From: JADKIH01 sp049363815
GTDB lineage: Bacteria; Bacteroidota; Bacteroidia; AKYH767-A; 2013-40CM-41-45
Length of the DNA: 9,155 bases
NCBI GenBank assembly: GCA_049363815.1
Contig: JBMQEM010000034.1
Coordinates: 1 to 9,155, forward strand
Reading direction: 5' to 3'
The notes under the pieces were generated by a model that worked only from the letters and a program-made list of their open reading frames with translations, did not search any database and was not told the DNA's origin. Below, piece by piece: positions 6,008-9,155 of the stretch; within the stretch, counting starts at the first letter, position 1; each line of letters begins with the position of its first letter. The translations under genes were made by a program, and so were the position numbers.

Positions 6008-7927
6008 ATGCTTTCTTTCTCAGAATTAGGAGTTGGCGAGAATGTTTTGAAAGCCATCCAAGAGTTAGGATTCATTGAACCTACTCCAATTCAGCAACAG
6101 GCCATACCAGTATTATTGGCCGATGAGACGGATTTTATCGGACTTGCACAGACAGGTACCGGAAAAACAGCTGCGTTTGGCCTTCCCATTCTTGAACTCA
6201 CCGACCTGCGTATTCCAACTACACAGGCTCTTATCTTAGCACCGACACGGGAACTGTGTGTGCAGATAGCAAACGATTTAGCTAAATACGGTAAATTCCA
6301 TCGTGCAGCCAACATCACCGCAGTTTATGGTGGTGCAAACATTGTTCAACAGATCCGCCAGATTAAAAAAGGCTCTCAGATCGTTGTTGCCACTCCCGGT
6401 CGTTTACTCGACCTGATCAACCGTGGTGCCATAGACATGGGCGAGATCCGTTATGTGATCCTTGATGAAGCAGATGAAATGCTGAACATGGGTTTCAAGG
6501 AAGACATCGACGAGATCCTTTCTCATCTTCCTGAACAACGTCGTGTATGGTTATTCTCTGCAACAATGCCGCAGGAAGTCCGCACGATCGCCAGTCGTTA
6601 CATGAAAAATCCGTTTGAACTTACTATCGGTCGCAAGAACGATGGTGCTTCAAACATTGAACATCATTACTATGCTGTTCACGAACGTGACCGTTACAAT
6701 GCACTAAAAAGAATTTTAGATTCTGTTCCGGAGATCTTCGGAATTATTTTCTGCAGAACAAAAATCGATACACAAAGAATTGCAGAAAGTCTTGCAAAGG
6801 ACGGATACAATTCAGACGCCCTTCACGGTGACTTAACACAAGCACAACGTGATAAAGTAATGGCACGTTACAGAACTAAAAATCTGGATGTGTTAGTTGC
6901 AACAGATGTTGCAGCACGTGGAATTGACGTGAATGATATCACTCACGTTATTCATTATAATCTTCCTGATGAAGTTGAAAGTTATACGCACAGAAGTGGT
7001 CGTACAGCACGTGCAGGTAAATCAGGGATTTCAATTGCATTGGTGAATGTCCGTGAAATGGACAAGATCCGTACAATTGAAAAGAAGATCGGAACGAAAT
7101 TCCATTTAGGTAAAATTCCTGATGCCGTAGAGATCTGCGAGCAACAGTTGATGAACCTGATCAAGAAGATCCATAATGTGAAAGTGAATGAAGCCGGAAT
7201 CGCAAAATTCCTGGCTCCTGCTTTTGAAGAATTGAAAGATCTTTCTAAAGACGAATTATTAAAAAGAATCGTAAGCATTGAATTCAACCGCTTTCTTGAC
7301 TCTTACCGGAATGCACCGGATCTGAATGTAGATCTTGCGCATCAGGGAAAAAGTTCTGGCGGATATCGTTCATCAGGTCCAAGGTTGTTCATCAATCTGG
7401 GTTCTATGGATGGATTGAGCGAAAATTCAATGAAGAAATATGTAAGTGAGATCCTGAACATCAGCGATACCTTGATCGGAAGAATTGATGTAAAAGGCGT
7501 TTACTCATTTATCGATCTTCCTGAAAAAGAACTGAGTCATGCAATGGAAACATTCCCGGGCGAGATCTATCAGGGAAGAAAAGTGAGAATTGAAATTTCT
7601 TCAAATGAAACACGTAAGCCGAGCAGTGGCGGAAGAAGCTATGGCGGCGGTGGCAGAAGCAGCGGTGGCAGTGGACGTCCGAGTTACAAAGACAGAAAAC
7701 CTTCAGGTGGCGGTTACGGCGGAGATCGTGGTGGCAGCAGCGAAGGCGGCGGTTACAAAGGTAATCGTGATTCATCTTCAGGAGGTGGCTATAAAGGCAG
7801 AAGCAGCAGTACCGGTGAGAAATCGTCACGTGGCTGGGGCGAAGGTCGTCCGGCTTCCGGAGGTCGGTCAACCGGCGGTTCTGACAGAGAAAAACGCCCT
7901 GATACGGGAAAAAAGAAGAAATGGTAA
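6008..7927 (+). CDS. DEAD-box RNA helicase with DbpA-type RNA-binding domain and Gly/Arg/Ser-rich tail
   Basis: This ATP-dependent RNA helicase has 639 residues from the ATG at 6008. The first core domain has the Q motif (EPTPIQQQAIP), Walker A AQTGTGKT (47-54), APTRELC, TPGRLLDL, DEAD (153-156) and SAT (184-186). The second core domain has IIFCRTK, ATDVAARGID (298-307) and HRSGRTARAG (328-337). After a helical linker, about 459-532 is an RRM-like DbpA C-terminal RNA-binding domain (RLFINLGSMDG, GRIDVKGVYSFIDLP, YQGRKVRIEI). The last ~105 residues are low-complexity G/S/R/K with repeated GGGYKG/GGGYGG, ending in KKKKW. The domain order resembles DeaD/CsdA and DbpA, which act in ribosome assembly, mRNA turnover and cold adaptation; which role applies here is not decided by sequence. 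A TTG at 5966 would add 14 residues, but the TACCTTTG box lies within that extension, so the ATG is preferred. Confidence 0.93.
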   Translation: MLSFSELGVGENVLKAIQELGFIEPTPIQQQAIPVLLADETDFIGLAQTGTGKTAAFGLPILELTDLRIPTTQALILAPTRELCVQIANDLAKYGKFHRAANITAVYGGANIVQQIRQIKKGSQIVVATPGRLLDLINRGAIDMGEIRYVILDEADEMLNMGFKEDIDEILSHLPEQRRVWLFSATMPQEVRTIASRYMKNPFELTIGRKNDGASNIEHHYYAVHERDRYNALKRILDSVPEIFGIIFCRTKIDTQRIAESLAKDGYNSDALHGDLTQAQRDKVMARYRTKNLDVLVATDVAARGIDVNDITHVIHYNLPDEVESYTHRSGRTARAGKSGISIALVNVREMDKIRTIEKKIGTKFHLGKIPDAVEICEQQLMNLIKKIHNVKVNEAGIAKFLAPAFEELKDLSKDELLKRIVSIEFNRFLDSYRNAPDLNVDLAHQGKSSGGYRSSGPRLFINLGSMDGLSENSMKKYVSEILNISDTLIGRIDVKGVYSFIDLPEKELSHAMETFPGEIYQGRKVRIEISSNETRKPSSGGRSYGGGGRSSGGSGRPSYKDRKPSGGGYGGDRGGSSEGGGYKGNRDSSSGGGYKGRSSSTGEKSSRGWGEGRPASGGRSTGGSDREKRPDTGKKKKW

Positions 7928-7941
7928 TCAAAGTTTTAAGC

Positions 7942-8002
7942 TAAAGGTGTTCAAATTATATCTTAATTAACTCGTTTAATTAAGATATAATGGTGACCTT
8001 TA
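7942..8002. repeat. AT-rich palindrome between helicase and desaturase genes
   Basis: A perfect 16-bp inverted repeat (7955-7970 with 7976-7991, loop CTCGT) is centred on TTAATTAA-rich sequence. It is flanked by a second inverted pair, TAAAGGT (7942-7948) and ACCTTTA (7996-8002), with unequal spacers between. The whole could form a long imperfect hairpin. No T-tract follows the right arm, so it is not a standard intrinsic terminator. It lies 14 bp after the helicase stop and 23 bp before the desaturase start. It could instead be an operator or an RNA structure. It also contains TATAAT at 7986-7991, which may be coincidental. Confidence 0.8.
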
Positions 8003-8025
8003 CCTAACGAATAATCCCTCAATTA

Positions 8026-9093
8026 ATGGCAAGTATAAAATTCAATGGAAATGCATCAGAATTCTACACTGATCTCCGGAGCAGAGTAGATGCATATTTC
8101 GCAGAAAAGAAAATCGATCCCACAGGAAACGGTAAACTTTACTTCAAGACTGCCTTCTACATGTTGTCATTCCTTGCAGTATATGTCACTTTAGTATTTC
8201 TTACTCCATCAAATTGGGTAGCGATATTACTGTGTGTATTGTTTGGATTGCTGACAGCAGGAATCGGTTTCAATGTAATGCATGATGGCGGCCATGGAAG
8301 TTATTCTCCGAATAAGACAGTAAATAAACTTGCTGCTTTAACTTTGAATATGCTTGGTGGTTCATCTTATCTGTGGAACATAAAACACAATATGATCCAC
8401 CATACCTTTACGAATATCGATGGTCATGATGATGATATTGCAACGGAACCGTTATTGCGTCTATGTGAATCACATAAGAAGTATTTCTTTCACAGATTTC
8501 AGTTCTTGTATTGGTTCATTGTTTACGGGTTGACATACTTCTTATGGATCTTCATTCTTGATCTGGTAAAATATTTCAGAAAGACCGTTTCATCAAAAAC
8601 AGGAATTAAGTTTGATTTCAAAACGCATCTTGGATTCTGGCTGACGAAAATAATTTATGCAGGATTCTTTGTTGTCCTTCCAATTGAAATGGTTGGATTT
8701 ACAAAGTTCATTGTAGGTTACAGCGTATTCTTATTTACAACGGGTCTATACATCAGTACAGTATTTCAATTAGCGCATGCTGTTGAAGACACGCATTTTG
8801 TTGATCCGACAAACATGCCTGTTCTGGAAAATGACTGGGCAGTACATCAGGTAAGAACTACTTCCAATTTTGGTTCTCGCAGCAAATTACTTTCATTCTT
8901 AACAGGTGGATTGAATCAGCAGGTAGAACATCATTTGTTTCCAAAGATCTCTCACATCCATTATCCGAATCTGAGTATGATCGTAAAAGATACGTGTACT
9001 CAACATGGACTAGTATATCTTGAGCATCCGACATTCTTTCATGCAGTGGCATCGCATGTTCGGTTGTTGTATAATTTAGGGTGGAAAAAATAA
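8026..9093 (+). CDS. Membrane fatty acid desaturase, front-end (linoleoyl-CoA/delta-6 type) family
   Basis: This 355-residue integral membrane di-iron desaturase introduces a double bond into an acyl chain using O2 and an electron donor. All three histidine boxes are intact: HDGGH (86-90), HNMIHH (121-126) and QQVEHH (298-303). Gln replaces the first His in the third box, a hallmark of front-end desaturases. An extra conserved-looking His lies in QLAHAVED (251). Hydrophobic segments are at about 42-60, 64-84, 158-182, 206-222 and 226-248, so the His boxes should face the cytoplasm. There is no N-terminal cytochrome b5 domain, so electrons probably come from a separate ferredoxin or flavoprotein. 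The regiochemistry cannot be read from sequence. The ATG at 8026 is the first in frame near the family start. It is transcribed alone and ends at a strong terminator. Confidence 0.92.
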   Translation: MASIKFNGNASEFYTDLRSRVDAYFAEKKIDPTGNGKLYFKTAFYMLSFLAVYVTLVFLTPSNWVAILLCVLFGLLTAGIGFNVMHDGGHGSYSPNKTVNKLAALTLNMLGGSSYLWNIKHNMIHHTFTNIDGHDDDIATEPLLRLCESHKKYFFHRFQFLYWFIVYGLTYFLWIFILDLVKYFRKTVSSKTGIKFDFKTHLGFWLTKIIYAGFFVVLPIEMVGFTKFIVGYSVFLFTTGLYISTVFQLAHAVEDTHFVDPTNMPVLENDWAVHQVRTTSNFGSRSKLLSFLTGGLNQQVEHHLFPKISHIHYPNLSMIVKDTCTQHGLVYLEHPTFFHAVASHVRLLYNLGWKK

Positions 9094-9118
9094 TTTTGGT
9101 TTAACAATCAAATAAGAG

Positions 9119-9155
9119 ATCTCCAATAACAGAAATGTTGTTGGAGATTTTTTTT
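9119..9155 (+). terminator. Intrinsic terminator after the desaturase gene
   Basis: A 13-bp stem (9119-9131 with 9136-9148, one G-U pair) closes a GAAA tetraloop and is followed directly by eight T's (9148-9155), which run to the window edge. The stem can extend outward by two pairs (9117-9118 with 9149-9150). It starts 25 bp after the desaturase stop codon and is a classic rho-independent terminator. Confidence 0.92.

Noticed and set aside
7509..7931. 140-residue open frame on the minus strand opposite the helicase tail
   Set aside because: It is a shadow of the low-complexity coding tail. Its His/Cys/Arg-rich composition is simply the antisense of Gly/Ser codons, and no domain is seen.
7590..7970. 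126-residue plus-strand open frame rich in Ala/Val overlapping the helicase tail
   Set aside because: It is a frame-shifted reading of the same Gly/Ser repeats, and it runs past the helicase stop into the AT-rich palindrome.

Overview
The window looks like chromosomal DNA from a member of the Bacteroidota. Three things support this. The first gene ends in a type IX secretion (T9SS) C-terminal sorting domain. Several genes are preceded by the TAnnTTTG promoter box typical of the phylum. The starts I examined lack a clear Shine-Dalgarno sequence and sit behind AT-rich leaders. I cannot place it below phylum level. There are eight intact protein genes. I see no RNA gene, insertion sequence, phage gene or CRISPR array, no gene cut by a window edge, and no gene-free stretch over 300 bases.

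Layout, left to right. Positions 1-46 are 10-bp tandem repeats that probably continue beyond the left edge. A gene for a secreted arginine/agmatine-deiminase-fold protein follows (68-1786, +). The same 10-bp unit returns after it, now in both orientations, and forms a long hairpin with a T-tract (1799-1884). That hairpin separates the deiminase from a convergent three-gene set read leftwards: etfB (4286-3549), etfA (3527-2550) and a bifunctional-nuclease-family protein with a UVR motif (2485-1883). A 148-bp divergent promoter region (4287-4434) leads rightwards into a small TPR protein (4435-4764) and the pyruvate dehydrogenase E1 beta subunit pdhB (4813-5796). A perfect 39-bp inverted repeat (5810-5891) follows. 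Next come a DEAD-box RNA helicase with a DbpA-type RNA-binding domain and a glycine-rich tail (6008-7927), an AT-rich palindrome (7942-8002), a membrane fatty acid desaturase of the front-end type (8026-9093), and a textbook intrinsic terminator (9119-9155).

Functionally the middle of the window is central carbon and electron metabolism. PdhB helps make acetyl-CoA, and EtfAB carries electrons from acyl-CoA dehydrogenases (and possibly other flavoenzymes) to the quinone pool. The desaturase modifies membrane fatty acids and the helicase remodels RNA or ribosomes. The deiminase is the only clearly accessory, exported product. I do not see a convincing new multi-gene system. The most interesting signals are the intergenic repeat and hairpin elements, the exported deiminase, and promoter boxes that correct two start codons.
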